From: Zonotrichia leucophrys gambelii
Lineage: Eukaryota > Chordata > Aves > Passeriformes > Passerellidae
Direction of reading: 5' to 3'
NCBI RefSeq assembly: GCF_028769735.1
Contig: NC_088171.1
Span: 142,807,917 to 142,871,916, forward strand
DNA length: 64,000 nt
The notes below the pieces were generated by a model. It searched no databases and was not told the DNA's origin. It saw only the letters and a list, made by a program, of their open reading frames with translations. The translations under genes were made by a program, and so were the position numbers. This document shows, piece after piece, positions 38,161 through 49,923 of this stretch. Within the stretch, counting starts at the first letter, position 1; each line of letters opens with the position of its first letter.

Positions 38161-39390
38161 CACACAACATTCAGCATGCTTTATGAAAGAAAAGTCCTGC
38201 TTATCAAATCTGATCTCCTCTTATGTCAAGAAAAGCCACCCATCTGATCAAGGGAAGCCAGCTGATGTTATCTTTATGAACTTCATTTGAGCTTTCCATA
38301 CTGTCTCTCAAGGATCCTCTGGACAAAATATCCAATACACAACTGAATAAACACACCCTGAGATGTGTGAGCAACTGGCCCATGGGTTGGGCACAAAGGG
38401 TTGTGGTGAATGGGTGGCATCAGACTGGAGACCTGTAACCTGGGGCTCCACAGGCTCCATCTTTGGTCCTGTGCGCTTCAATATCTTCATTAACGACCTG
38501 GACATGGGACGGGAAGGGATGCTGAGCAAGTTCACAGATTATACAAAACTGGGGGGAGCTGTTGACTCCCTCAAAGGCACAAGGGCCCTGCAGAGACACC
38601 TCACAAATCAGAGGACTGGGAAATGACCAACCTTTTGAAATTCAGCAAGGCAAAGTTCTGGATTCTGCACCTGGGATGGGGCAACCCTGAGTGTACAAAC
38701 GGATTAGGAAATGAGAGGCTGGAAAGCAGAACCATGAAAAGGGACCTGAGGGGGTCCTGGTCTGTGGAAAGTTGAACCTGAGCCAGCAGTGTCCTGGCAG
38801 CCAGGAGGGCCAGCCCTGTCCTGGGGGTCATCAGGGACAGCATGGCCAGCTGGGTAAGGGAGGGGATTGTCCTGCTCTGCTCTGCACTGGGGCAGCCTCA
38901 CCTCGATTGTTGGGGACAGTTTTGGGTGACACAATGTACGAAAGACATTAAACTGTTAGAGAGTGTCCAAAGGAGGGCAGCAAAGATGGTAAAGGGCCTC
39001 AAGGAGAAGCCATGTAAGGATCATCTGAGGTCACTTGTTCTGTTTAGCCTGGAGAAGAGGAGCCTGAGGGGAGACTTCATTGAAAGATACAACTTCTCTT
39101 CTCTCTGGTGACCAGTGGCAGAACCCAAAGGAATGGCCTGAAGTTCTGTCAGAGAAGGTTTATGTTGGATATTAGAAAATGGTTCTTTACCCAGAGGGTG
39201 TTTGGGCACTGAACAGGCTTCCCAGGGAAGTGGTCAGCCACCAAGCCTGACAGAGTTCAATATGTCTTTGGACAATGGTCTCAGGCACAGGGTCTGAGTC
39301 TTGGGGATGGTCCTGTGCAGGGGCAGGATTTGGACTCAGTGATCCTTGCAGATCCCTTCCAACTTGGCATATTCTGTAGTTCTGTGATTC
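38161..39390 (+). mobile_element. CR1 LINE, about 1.2 kb, 5'-truncated
   Basis: This is the longest transposable element in the window. It begins inside the reverse transcriptase part of CR1 ORF2 (TCAGCATG.TTTATGAAAG) and runs through the RT core, the C-terminal part and the 3' tail to GTTCTGTGATTC near 39389. The order of blocks follows the CR1 consensus as I know it from avian genomes. The coding part is broken by stops and frameshifts, so the copy is dead. The start is where I stop recognising CR1 and could lie a few tens of bases upstream. Confidence 0.95.
38200..39110 (+). pseudogene. CR1 ORF2 reverse transcriptase remnant
   Basis: Two pieces of one ancestral frame are visible. The first, around 38363-38626, carries the RT block [17 protein letters not shown] and, about 10 residues later, the catalytic box. 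There the expected FADDTKLGG reads FTDYTKLGG, so the second catalytic Asp has become Tyr. The second piece, 38842-39111, lies in another frame and carries the conserved C-terminal region with SVQRRAAKMVKGL followed by SLEKRSLRGD. The intact family protein is an endonuclease-RT that copies CR1 RNA by target-primed reverse transcription. This copy lacks the endonuclease domain and cannot act. Confidence 0.9.
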
Positions 39391-40074
39391 CCTTCTGGAC
39401 TGAAGAGCCAGACTGTGTTTATACAACTGCAGCCTCATTGCACCAAGAGATGCCTAGTGCAACCAGCTACAGAATTTAGTCTTTTGAATCTATTTCCTCC
39501 TTTCAAATGCACGTTGCAACATAGACACCATTAGTAGAGATTAAGCCAGTCATTCACAGACAGCATCCTGCCTGATCTGCTCAGTGCAGGCTCTGTTTTT
39601 TGGGGAAGTTTTGCAACCTTATTTAACATCGAGAAGCTCTGTCAGTTCCTGCAGGGACTCCTGATGATCTCTGCTTGTCCCTGCATAACTTTGTTAGTTT
39701 AGCTGCTGTCCAATTATCTGTCAGTCTACAACCAGAAGCCCCCTGAAAGAATTGATTGAAAGCCTCACAGTCAAATGGCATCAATCTGTAACCAAGGAGG
39801 AGATATTTTTATTCAAAACCCACAGAAATAGAGATCATAATGGGAAAAAATATCCATCACCACAAGTTAAAAGTAACAGAAAGAATGGTAAACTTAAATA
39901 CATGGATTCAAGCAACACAGGGTTGCAGCTTTCTACCTGTTTTCTGCCTGCTTCTTTCCCACCAGACACCAAAATTGTGAGTTTATCTACTAGAAATATT
40001 TTATGGCATGATGCATACACATTTTGCAATTCCTAAGATAAAATAAACTTTAAAAGACTGCTGAAAAACACCAA
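39391..40074. other. unique non-coding DNA
   Basis: No gene or repeat recognised. Two short antisense-overlapping frames near 39750-40036 look like chance. Confidence 0.5.
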
Positions 40075-40192
40075 AGGATATAATGAAGTGTTTATTAATA
40101 GTTAATAAAGGACAGACATAAATCAAAACCTTGCATTCATTTCGCCTTCACCGCTGCAATCTGGCTTTCTTTAATGTTGTTACACAACCACC
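40075..40192 (-). other. candidate 3' terminal exon with poly(A) signal
   Basis: On the minus strand a good acceptor (CCTTTCTTTTCTTCCTCCTAG) ends at 40193, with a branch-point-like AATAAC about 20 bases upstream. The exon then closes in one frame after 17 residues ending KESQIAAVKAK (TGA at 40139-40137) and in another after 14 residues ending LKKARLQR. A canonical AATAAA lies at 40096-40091, followed after the likely cleavage point by a GT- and T-rich stretch (TTTGGTGTTTTTC). Together these make a convincing 3'-end signature, but I do not recognise the tail peptide, and the frame depends on an upstream exon I cannot identify. It might be an alternative last exon for the candidate at 43.3 kb. 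Confidence 0.25.
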
Positions 40193-40334
40193 CTAGGAGG
40201 AAGAAAAGAAAGGTTATTCCACATTTTATTCATTCACAGAAGGAGAAGTGACTTCCATTCAAATAGAGAGGAGGAAGCTGTATGCTAGAGATCTTGCTCT
40301 TCTCTCTCTCACCATTTTCCTCTCCTTGGCCAGA

Positions 40335-40350
40335 TCTGATGATCATCAGA
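40335..40350. repeat. 16-bp perfect palindrome
   Basis: TCTGATGATCATCAGA is its own reverse complement with no spacer, centred on TGATCA. It could be a dimeric protein-binding site or chance. Confidence 0.95.
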
Positions 40351-43121
40351 CCGTTTCCTGAATTCAATTCATCTCACAAGCCTGGCAGACAACTAATGTG
40401 GGAAAAGTGTGAATATTTTTCTGCGTGAATTGAACTGGCTCAACCAAACATCAGCTGACCACCAAAGCATGTAAAGAGGAGGAAAGCCCCAGGTGCAGAA
40501 AGGGGAGTTAAGGAAAGAAGGAATGGGTTTGCCTCTTTTTTTGACAGCAGTTGATAAATTCATTCAGAGACCATTTCAGAGGAGGGAACTGAATCTGGTT
40601 CATGCCCTCAACACAGAGTCATCCTATATCTCATATTAGTTATGGCCAGGGCTTAACCCCTCGTGTCCTGAGAAGGATGTTTTATGGTCTGAGCTCACAG
40701 GCTGAGAGCTGGAAGATTCATAGGCACTATTCCTTGTTGTGGGTAGGGATACATGTGTATGAGATAATATCCTACACAGCCCTGAGCAAAAAGGAAGAGT
40801 GTATTTCCAAGGAAAACAGGCAAATTCAATCAAACCGTTAATGTTATTCAGCAGTTACTTACTGTTACTGTAAATGGCCATTTTATACCCTGGAGAGAAA
40901 GAAATCTCTTTTAAAAGCTCAGCTCCTTCATTAAGGTGTTAGCTGTTATTCTAAGGATGCAATTACCTGAAACAGAGGAGATGCTTAACTTTTTGTTTTA
41001 TGGAGCATTATTCCAGTAAGGTATACTATTTTGTGACCTTCAAAACAAGTTTTGTTGGGACAAGAGATGTGGTGGCAAACAAACCATCAGCATCCAGGCT
41101 CATAATCTGACTTTTCCAAAATAGCCAACATATTATGCAATGGCACACAAAGAAAATAATGAAGAAAACAAAACACACAACAAACAAAGTCAACAAAAGC
41201 AAAGAAAACAAAAGCAAAGAAACTGAAATTCACAATCCCATTGTTTAATATAGTAAAAACTGGGGAAAAATATTTAAATACCCTTAAAATGCTATAAAGC
41301 AGAAAAAACCCCAAAGACACAACCTAGTATTTTTCATCCAAATCACCTTTAAAAAACCTGGAACAATGGAATGCAATTTTCCTGCCCAAAACTCCACAGT
41401 TAAGGGGTTGTTTTTGTTTTCCTCACTTGACCAGGGTTATGCCATGGAACCTCTTTTTGTAGTGTTTTTTGTTGTGCCCATAGCATAACAGTCCTTGGTA
41501 ACAGCAGCACATGCACCACGTTATTGCTGCCAGAAGCCCTGTCAATTAAGCCACAATGGCTTTAAAAGAGAAATTTTCCTGCTTTCTTCTCTACTTTCTG
41601 TTATGTTTCCTCCCAGTTCCTGCATCAAACCAAATAATTCAAATACATTGAACCTCCATAATTTCTGGTCTCCTGCTCTTTGTGATTTCCCTTTCCTGTT
41701 TGGCAGTGCTGGGCACAGTTCTCCCAAAGCACTTTCCTTGCTGTGGGACTGGAGTGATCCTTGGTTGTAGTAAAGCAGAACTCAGAAGCTGGAGAAGAAA
41801 AAGGAGTGACAAGAAGATACAAAGTTCAAGGCCCTCCTGCATTTCTCAGGTCAGAGTACTTCCCCAGATTATACCTGTGCTAAACAGAGCTGGCCACGGC
41901 AGCCAGAGCACTTCTCCATCAATGCAGGCACTGCGACACCGTGGAGCTACAGAGGAGTATTTGCCAGCTGTGTACAAACCAGGCTATCTCCTGACTTTCC
42001 AGGGATTTGTCTAATTTACTGAAACAAAACTCTGCCTCCTTGCTGTCTTCAAACTATCTCAAGAGAGGCGTAGCCAATGTCTGGCTCTCAAACATTTTGG
42101 ATCCAGTCCCACATCCATAGTCTTACTAGAGTCCACTTTACTGCTGTGTAACAGCTGCTTCCTTGGATGAAAAGAAGCTGTACTTTCTCTTTCTCCCACA
42201 GGGAGAAGCCTAGACAGTATATTCCATTAAGTTCTATTCATTTTTATCTTGACCTGAATCATGGGGATTGAAGTCCCATCTCCCATGGAGTCCTGTGAAC
42301 CAGGAGCAGCTTCAGTGGGGTATCACTACACAGCCAGGTGCTTTTCCTTCGAGCACAGTACAGCAATGAAAGTGCTTGAAGGCAACAGCCTTACAAGGAG
42401 GCAATACTCATATATAGATGGATTTTAAAACCTTTCCTTTTGTGCCTACAGAGTTGTGCAAAGTGATAATAATGAGGCATAATATTGCACTGCACTCCTC
42501 TGACTTTTTATTTGTTAAATAAAAGATGAGCAAGGAACATTCTGTCATTGTGTGGCCAAGCAGCACAGAGCCCACAGCTGAACTATACAGAAGTTTGCCC
42601 TGTGTTGCCCTCAAATGTAAATGTCATTTTGGATGTGGGGTTTTTTCCAGTTCTGTGAACTAATGTGACATTTTCATAATGTGAAACAAAGAATATGTGT
42701 CAATTTCCTTCAGTGCAACATCAGGGTTTGCAGGTGCAAAGTCTACCATGTACAGGGCCATACAAGGGGCCAAATCCAGGGCAGTCTTGTCTGTGCTGCC
42801 TACTGGAAAATCTGGAGCATATGCCATCCCCCAGGCATCACTCAAGCTCCTGCAGTTTGGTACATTTCCAGATCATGTTCACACCATGTGAGCGTTCAAA
42901 CATTACTGACTGGCCTGTGCTGTCCCTTCCCCTGACAGTTTTATTCACTGGTACCCTGGGCACTGTGGTTCTGCAGAAGCATTGAATCAGTAATGGAGCC
43001 CAACTTGAACATCTGCTTACTGACTGAAAGACAATTGGTGAAGACCTCTGAAACTCATTGAGGAAAGATGCTCTGTGAGGAGAAAATGACATGAGTGTAC
43101 CTTGTTCATCATTCTGACAAG
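40351..43121. other. unique non-coding DNA; A/C-rich patch at 41.15-41.22 kb
   Basis: No gene or dispersed repeat is recognised. A low-complexity AAAGCAAAGAAAACA-type patch lies at about 41146-41222. A minus-strand AATAAA at 42512-42507 would give the candidate exon ending at 43122 a 3' UTR of about 600 bases, if that exon is real. Confidence 0.45.
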
Positions 43122-43339
43122 CTATGACTCAAATACACGTGTCAAAGACTGAACTGAGTGAAAAGATGCTTTTTTTTCAGACTCTTTTTTTTCCTTCTGA
43201 TAAATGATAGCTCCACTGACTAAAGCACATATAGCGCTGCTCAAAATTAAAGCCGCAGTAGCAGCTGAAGGACTTAATGTGCTTATGGAAACGTCAATGC
43301 TTTTTGTGGTCTGTCTTCTTCTCCTTTGAAGAACATAAT
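43122..43339 (-). other. candidate last coding exon: tetrabasic site plus transmembrane segment
   Basis: On the minus strand an acceptor (TTTCACCCCCTTTTAG) is followed at 43339 by two bases completing a codon and then 71 sense codons to a TAG at 43124-43122. In order, the peptide has YVLQRRRRQ, a furin-like tetrabasic site, at residues 4-9; a Ser/Thr-rich linker with SIDVSISTLSP; a hydrophobic run of about 22 residues (AATAALILSSAICALVSGAI) ending at IIY; and a Lys/Glu-rich tail of about 25 residues. The order basic cleavage site, linker, single membrane span, short charged tail is that of type I membrane proteins. ZP-domain proteins often end this way, but no ZP cysteines lie in this exon. 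I do not recognise the gene. The upstream donor must be phase 1; the best nearby is CAG/GTAAGT at 46887. Confidence 0.3.
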
Positions 43340-45587
43340 CTAAAAGGGGGTGAAATTTTAGGCCTTGTTATGATAAGACTGGTGGAGCATCACTGTGCCT
43401 CGCTGAAAAATGACAGCAGCTGAATAGGAAAGACAAACAAAACAAAAGGCAAAATGAGATCACAAACATAACCTAAAATATTCTTAGAAAGAAAACAAAA
43501 AAAATTGCATGAAGGTATTTGATTTGCTTGAAATATTGTGATATGTTCCACACCATCTATTAAAATACTCTGCTTCCTGCTCTCTCTTTCCATCATTCTG
43601 AAGGTACTGCAGCCACCCAGTCCAGTGGTGTTGTGATTTAGACCTTTATGAGCCCCAGGAGAGCAGCTCCCGGCACGGGCACTTCACAGGCACAGAATGA
43701 ATCATTTCCCATGGATGAGGGACAAGAAGTCAGCTCAGATGGATGGACTGAGAGGGACCAAGGTGATATCAGCCTGACAAGCTGAAGTAGCAGTATATCA
43801 CGTATCAAATTGCTTTTGAAAGTTTTGTTGGTGTTACAGGAGAGGTTTTATGCTGCCTTTTCATCCTGGCTGTTGTGTGACATTTTAAAGAGAGGGACTC
43901 AAAGCTCTAATCCCTTTCTGAGAGCAAAATAATGTTTTAACAGAAAGACTTGTCTGCTACCTGTCAGATCCATCCACCAGCCCCTGGCCTTGATTCAGCC
44001 ATCAGTTCACTTAAAGGTCTTAGTCCTGTTTCCAACAATAACTTTATTAAGTAGTTCTTCCTTCCTACCAAATATCTCTTTGGTCCAAGGACCCAGATCA
44101 ACATGGAGCTTTATCAACATTGCAAGACAACAGCGAGGGAGGTCACGTTATAGATCTTTTCCACCTTTATATGGAAAATGTGTAAGGACTTGCCTTTTTT
44201 TCCCCAATTTATTATTTAGAAAAAAATGCATTTTATTTCTTAAAAATTATATTTGGTATTTGGAGAAAGAGAACTGATTCTATAACATGATTTGGAATTC
44301 AAGCGTCCCCTTGGCCTTTCTGTCACATAATGGTTCATTTTGGCAGTAAACCACTTAAAACAGGACCCCAGGGAACTCACTGAGACCAGGTATCTCCTGA
44401 GAGGGTCTTGGGAAGATTCCATCTCTTCAGGCAATGCTCAGGATTCTTAGCATCATCCATTATCATGGGTGAGTGAGAAATATCTCCTTATTACCTTTTG
44501 AACATAGGTATGAGAGAAGGTAAAAGCCAGTGCTTTTCCCATTTATATTGATTACACAAGGAAATACTCAAAGGTCTTTCATAACCCAAGGTACATCCTT
44601 TCTAAGACCCCATAGCCTTATTTCCAATCTAATTTCAGAGCGCTCACTAGTGACCCCCAGGGGAACTCCAACTTTGAACATCCCATTCCCGTCCTTACTT
44701 AGCTTTTTTAATGTCACATGTATTTCTGTATTTCACAATATCCTGTGCTTGGCTTGGACAGGAAGGGTTTCTTCCCCAGCAGGTACTCTAATGTGAGATG
44801 CATTTCTAAGTCTGAATTTAGTCCAGTAAATCTGACCACTGCAATAACTACTTGATGATCTTTCTCATCTTCACATGAATTCATTCCACTAATTGTGAAA
44901 GGGTCATTTCCCTAATTATACCATTTTACCCTTGTTGCCCACACCACATCTTCACAGTTTAGAAATTAATACAAATTGGAGTGTACAGATGAATCACCGA
45001 GAAGTTCAATAACTGCCTGGCTTTCCTCATTTGACTTGCAAGAGAGGCTTTTTTTTTTTTTTGCTCATACCACACTCCCAGGTCTGCAAAGTGCTCTTCA
45101 GCAGAAACACTGTTCTGTGCAACGCTTGGTTTCCCTGTCAGACCATGAGCAGGGGAGTCTCACTTGTGTGGGCTGTCCCCATTTTCACCTCAGACTGCAC
45201 ACTACACCAGAATAGAAAACATGAGTCAGAAAGGTTAAGGGTTAAAGTGTTAAAAACAAAAGAGAAGAAAATTCATTCAGAAAATAGTGGTTTCTAATGG
45301 ATGAGAGGAAGTACTGTAGAATTTCTTGTAAAGTCACAATGGCCAGCTCATCAGAGGAAACCCCTCCCATCAGGGGCTTGTACAATGCCTCCTGGAGCCT
45401 GAACAGCTGCCAAGTCATGACCATGCAGTTAAGGGAGGCCACAAAGAACGTCAAATCAAGGGCATATTTCCACCTTCCTGTCCAGCTAGGTACCAATCTA
45501 TTTTTTTCTTTCCCTTGCATTAACTATTTTTTAACAACATAAGCCTTCTTAGTGACTTTTCTCTTTTTTTTATTTTTATTTTTTTAG
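43340..45587. other. unique non-coding DNA
   Basis: No transposable element recognised and no confident gene. A minus-strand donor-like TCA/GTGAGT lies near 44415, but I find no convincing acceptor for it. A 12-T run lies near 45051-45062. Confidence 0.45.
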
Positions 45588-45866
45588 TTCCTCTGGCTTT
45601 CTTGCAAGCTGCAAAAAAGAGCTTCTCTGCGTGGAAGCAAAGCCATGGTTTCCACAAGATTTGCTGAGCCAACCCAATCACTCAGTGACTTGGAAGGAGG
45701 TCCTGAAGCAGCTGCCCCATTCTCCCAGCCTGGCTTCATGCTCTCAGCTGCTCGTGTTGAGGCTGGCACTCAGCAGATCTCCTCCCGTGACCTCCTTACC
45801 TCGACAGCCTGCTCAAAACCATCACAGCACAAAGCCCAGCAGCGTTCTGCTGTGTCAGCCCTCTGA
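45588..45866 (+). other. candidate exon after a long pyrimidine tract
   Basis: A tract of about 30 T-rich bases ending in TTTTTAG at 45587 is followed by a more GC-rich segment. A frame starting exactly at the splice point (TTC CTC TGG) stays open for 92 codons to a TGA at 45864-45866. A second frame is also open over most of it, as often happens in GC-rich DNA. The peptide is Ser/Ala/Gln-rich with no domain I know, and no donor or close AATAAA follows. It could be a terminal exon of a non-coding or lineage-specific transcript, or chance. Confidence 0.12.
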
Positions 45867-46886
45867 GGCGGCACTGCAAAGCACAGGGCTGGGGAGGAGG
45901 CCAGAGATGGATGGCCACAAAATCTCTTCCTTTTGCTTGTGAGAAACCAGTAATTCAGCAGAGCTCTTCAGGAAACCGCAGAGTCAATATGCCTGTGATA
46001 GATGCTCATCCTCGATTGCAGCATGCTGAGATCCCTACTCTGTTTGCATACATTTTGTGAAAGGCTCAGAGATGGGGCCTTTCCTGGAATTTCTATCTTG
46101 GTAGGACTTGTGGAATAATAATTTTAAATAGGTTCTTCAGACCTCTAATTTTCTCCTTCTCAGCTTCCCCTTAAAACCATTTTTCTACCACAGAGCTTTC
46201 AAGAAAAAGCCAGTGTTGACCTCTCACAACTGTAATTTGCCCTAAATGACCCAGGAGTTGCACAGCCTTGCCCTATTTAACCCAGGCTGGCTCTTCATTT
46301 TCTTTTTCATTACTGCAAACTCTTTGGAGTAAGAATGGTCAATTCCAGTTGAAATGCTTGGTATCCCATAATTTGCTATTTTACCATGAAAAATTGATTC
46401 CCACAAAGGAAGTTACATGATGGTGTCCTCTCCACAACCTTTCTTCGTAGCGTAGGCCTAGGTTTTCCTCAGTTGGTTTTTTAAATATCTTCAGAAATTT
46501 AAACCATAGCCTCTCCTTCTCATACATTCCAAGCCTTCATTCTTTTCACCATGAGACTGTCCAACATCCCTGGGCCTAATGTTCAGCTTATTTTTCTGTT
46601 CCTGAATTTATGCCCATCACTTATTGTCCTGTCTTCCACAGACAATATATTTTTTTTCCTCCTTGTAGCAGTCTCTACATAACTGAAGACTTACATTACA
46701 CTTGAGTTTTCTCTTCTTTAGGGTTAAAGCCCCAATTGTCTCAAACTTCTCTTACAAGTTCATGTTTTCTAGGCCTCTGGCTGTAAACAATGGGATTTTT
46801 TTCACAGCTTTCTTCTGGAAGCTACACAATTAGTCTACCACCTTCTGATTGTGCTGTCATGATGGAAAGAGCATTTCTGCACTTAC

Positions 46887-46951
46887 CTGAAGGTTCAGTA
46901 GGTAGAAGATTTATCATAAATCTGAATAAATCTGAATAAATCTGAATAAAT
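46887..46951 (-). other. weak candidate exon with consensus donor, partly made of a tandem repeat
   Basis: The minus-strand donor CAG/GTAAGT (exon end at 46887) is a perfect match to consensus. Reading back to a pyrimidine-rich acceptor ending TTATTTAG at 46952 gives a 65-base open segment ending in phase 1, which is the phase the candidate exon at 43339 needs. The join would read Leu-Pro-Thr-Glu-Pro-Ser-Asp before YVLQ. However, half of the segment is a ten-base tandem repeat whose every unit ends in CAG, so the acceptor is ambiguous and the exon may be illusory. Confidence 0.1.
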
Positions 46952-46960
46952 CTAAATAAA
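46911..46960. repeat. tandem 10-bp repeat (TCTGAATAAA)n
   Basis: Three exact TCTGAATAAA units (46921-46950) are flanked by degenerate copies, TTATCATAAA before and TCTAAATAAA after. It is a short minisatellite. Confidence 0.95.
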
Positions 46961-48534
46961 TGAGAAATAGGAACCTTATTTTTCCTTTTTCCCGCCCAAC
47001 ATCAGGGCACTGTTATCTTGTGTACAGTTGAGGATGCAGTCTAGCTCAAAGATACTGATTTTTGCAGCTGCCCGATTAATTATTCCTCTCAGTGTATGCT
47101 TATATTCCTAGATGTACACTGTAGACTGTTCCTGGGGGATGACTCCAAAGTGCAAAACACAGCACTTCTCTGGTTTTAAATAGAATCATATTTACTTTGG
47201 CAAGATCCTTTTCATCTTTATTCTTGTTCTCTATAACACCTGTAGCCTCTTCTGGACACTGAGATTGGAGGTTTAGTAAGTATATTTTATTGCAGAAGAT
47301 ACATGACAACAGTACAAGACAGAAAACAGCTCCTCATAGAAACACACTGAGTACAGCTTTCCATTTAGAAATAAATCATAAATAACTTTTCTGAAAACAG
47401 TGTTACAGATAGTTTTGCTTACTACAGTTCTATCTTGCACTATCTATATGGTATCTATCTTCTATTTTCTAGTCCTCTCTCATCCACAGAAAGGGCATAT
47501 GAGTCAGAGTAAAAGGTCTTACTAGAAAATTAGAATATTTACTGCTTCACTCTTATTCCCAAAGTACCTTACTGTAAGATGGAAGAAATTCAAAAGGGTT
47601 TGATAATTTTTTTTCAGCTTTATTTCCTTTTCAGTTCTTGCAAGATACAGCACAATTAATTCCCAGAAGGAAATATAAGTGTCCCCAAATTTCTTGAAGA
47701 ATGTATAGCAATATCAATACAGTCAGTGGCTGCTTTTCATGAGATTGTTTCACACACTTCACAAGCATGTCCAAATGAACTAGAAAGCCATATAACTCAG
47801 ATGCTGACAATACTCTGAGGCTTTTCCATGACTCAACCTAAATCTAACTTATTGGACAGCCTTCTGCTGAGTTATTTTTAGCTTTTATCAACTCATGCAT
47901 TTTCTTCCTGCAAGCTGAGCAAATTTCCACAAAGTCTCTTCAGAGCAAAGGTTGCAAATATGAAGGAAAAAAAAAGAAAAAAAACAGTGTCAAAGATTCC
48001 TTAGCAGATATTGTTTAGCAACAAAGAATGGTGTGGGGTTGTCAAGAGATATTGTGTGTTGTACGTCACTTTTGATCATTTAAGACATAACAGTTCAGTT
48101 GCTGAGTTGGTTTGGTTTTATTTGGGGGTTTTGGGTGAGATTTTTTTTTGATTTTCAACAGAAATTAGTGGGATTTGAGAGACCGTTCAATGACAGGAAA
48201 CAGTCCAAATGAATGCACCAGAAACTGGTCTTCGTTAAAAAACTAAAAATATAATCCTGATTAGATTTTGAGTGTCTTTTGCAGTAAAACTATTTTCATC
48301 ATCTTCACTGATTTGAACTGTAATTATTGGCAAAGCCATTATTGTTGCATGCTATCAAGAAGCAATTGTTAGACAGCAACAGAGAAATAAAATAATGCAT
48401 ATTCCTTTCTAGGTCTTGACACAGACCTGGTTAAAAGTGGGCTTCTGGGCTTCTGTGATGCAGATTCTCCTTTTCTTGCAGCTTTAGACTACGTCTCTTC
48501 TAAGATTTTTGAAGCAGAGATTGTATCTGTCAGA
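46961..48534. other. unique AT-rich non-coding DNA
   Basis: Nothing recognisable. Open frames are very short, with only one (47100-47309, minus) near 70 codons. Confidence 0.6.
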
Positions 48535-48800
48535 ACAGACTCATTCACTTGGAAGGGAACTACAGTGACTGTCTACTCCAGCCTGACCACTTTGGGGCTG
48601 ACCAAGAGTTAAAGCATGTTGTTAAGGGCTTTGTCCAAATACCTCTTAAACACTGACAGGCTTCAGGCCTTGGGCACCTCTCTAGGAAGGCTGTTCCAGT
48701 GTTTGACCATGCTCTTGGTACAGAAATGCCTCCTAATGTTCAGTCAGAAACTCCCCTGACACAGCTTTGAACCATTCCCAAGTGTCCTGTCACTGGATTC
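48535..48800 (-). mobile_element. CR1 LINE, 3'-side piece of an interrupted copy
   Basis: Read on the plus strand this is reverse-complement CR1: the GGGCTGACCAA.AGTTAAAGCATG block, CCTCTTAAACACTGACAGGCTTC, CTAGGAAGGCTGTTCCAGTG and the GTCCTGTCACTGG block follow in the expected order. The element stops abruptly at 48800, where the solo LTR begins, and resumes at 49924. Confidence 0.93.
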
Positions 48801-49923
48801 TGGGTGGGTTGACCTGGCTGAACTCCAGGTGCTCACCAGAGCCACTCTCTCAGTCCCTTCACAGCTGGACAGGGGAGAGAAGGCATGACAAAGATGTCAT
48901 GGGTTGAGACAAGGGCAGGGAGAGATTACTCACTTCAGTTACAATCATGGGCAAACCAGACTCAGTTTAGGGAAATTAATTTATTACTGATCAAATCAGA
49001 GTAGGATAATGAGAAATAAACGAAATTCTTACAATAACTTCATCCCTACTCCTTCCTTCTTCCTCATCTCAGCTTCACTCCTAAATTCTCTCTCTTTCCC
49101 TTCAGCAGAGAAGGGGGATGGAGAATGGGGTCTCTGAGCAGTTCATCACACATTGTCTCTGCCTCTGCTTCCTCCTCAGGAGGAGAGCTCACACTCCAGC
49201 ATGAGGTTCCTCCCACACGAGACAATCTTTCACAAACCTCTCCAACATGACTCCTTCTCATGGCCTGCAGTTCTTCATGAACTGTTCCAGCGTGGGACAC
49301 TCCCATGGAGCACAGTGCTTCAGGAACAGGCTGCTCTGGCACGGGTCCCTTGTGGGGTCACAGGTCCTGCCAGCAAACCTGCTCCAGCTTGGGCTCCTTT
49401 CTTCATGGTGCCACAGTCCTGCAAGGAGCCTGCTCCAGTGTGGGCTTCCCCCAGAGCCTCCTTTGGGGATCCACCTGCTCTGGCATGGGCTCCTCCAGGG
49501 CTGCAGGTGGATGTCTGCTCTCCCATGGGCCTGCATGGGCTCTGGGGCACAGCTGCCTCACCATGGCCTGCACCATGGGCTGCAGGGGAATCTCTGCTGC
49601 AGCATCTGGATCACCTTATTCCCCTTCCTTCCTCAGTGACCCAGGTTCCTGGAGGGCAGTTCACTCACGTATTCTCACTCCTCTCTCTGACTGCTGTTGT
49701 GCAGCTGTTTATTTCCCAGTTTATTAAATATATTATCTCAGAGGTGCTACCACTCTGGATGGTAGACATTCCACTAATTTGCTCGGGCTTGGCCAGTAGC
49801 AAGTCCATCCTGGACCTATCTGGCTTTGACTCAGTTGGGCATGGGAAAAGCTTCAGGCAGCTTCTCAGAAACCCACCCCATAGCTCCCCCACTACCAAAA
49901 CTTTGCCACACAAACCCAGTACA
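48801..49923 (-). mobile_element. solo LTR of an avian endogenous retrovirus, inserted in CR1
   Basis: The segment runs from TG at 48801 to CA at 49922-49923, the usual LTR ends, and is about 1.1 kb. Its body has many degenerate GCTCCAG..TGGG..CCATGGG-type units repeated roughly every 40-60 bases (49190-49600). It resembles, from memory, an endogenous-retrovirus LTR common in neoavian birds. By that resemblance its sense strand is minus, with an AATAAA at 48985-48980 about 180 bases from the sense 3' end. No gag, pol or env remains, so it is a solo LTR left by recombination. I see no clear target-site duplication. The exact family name is uncertain. Confidence 0.8.

Noticed and set aside
46911..46960. 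CRISPR-like short direct repeats
   Set aside because: Units are 10 bp and contiguous, with no spacers. It is a vertebrate minisatellite.
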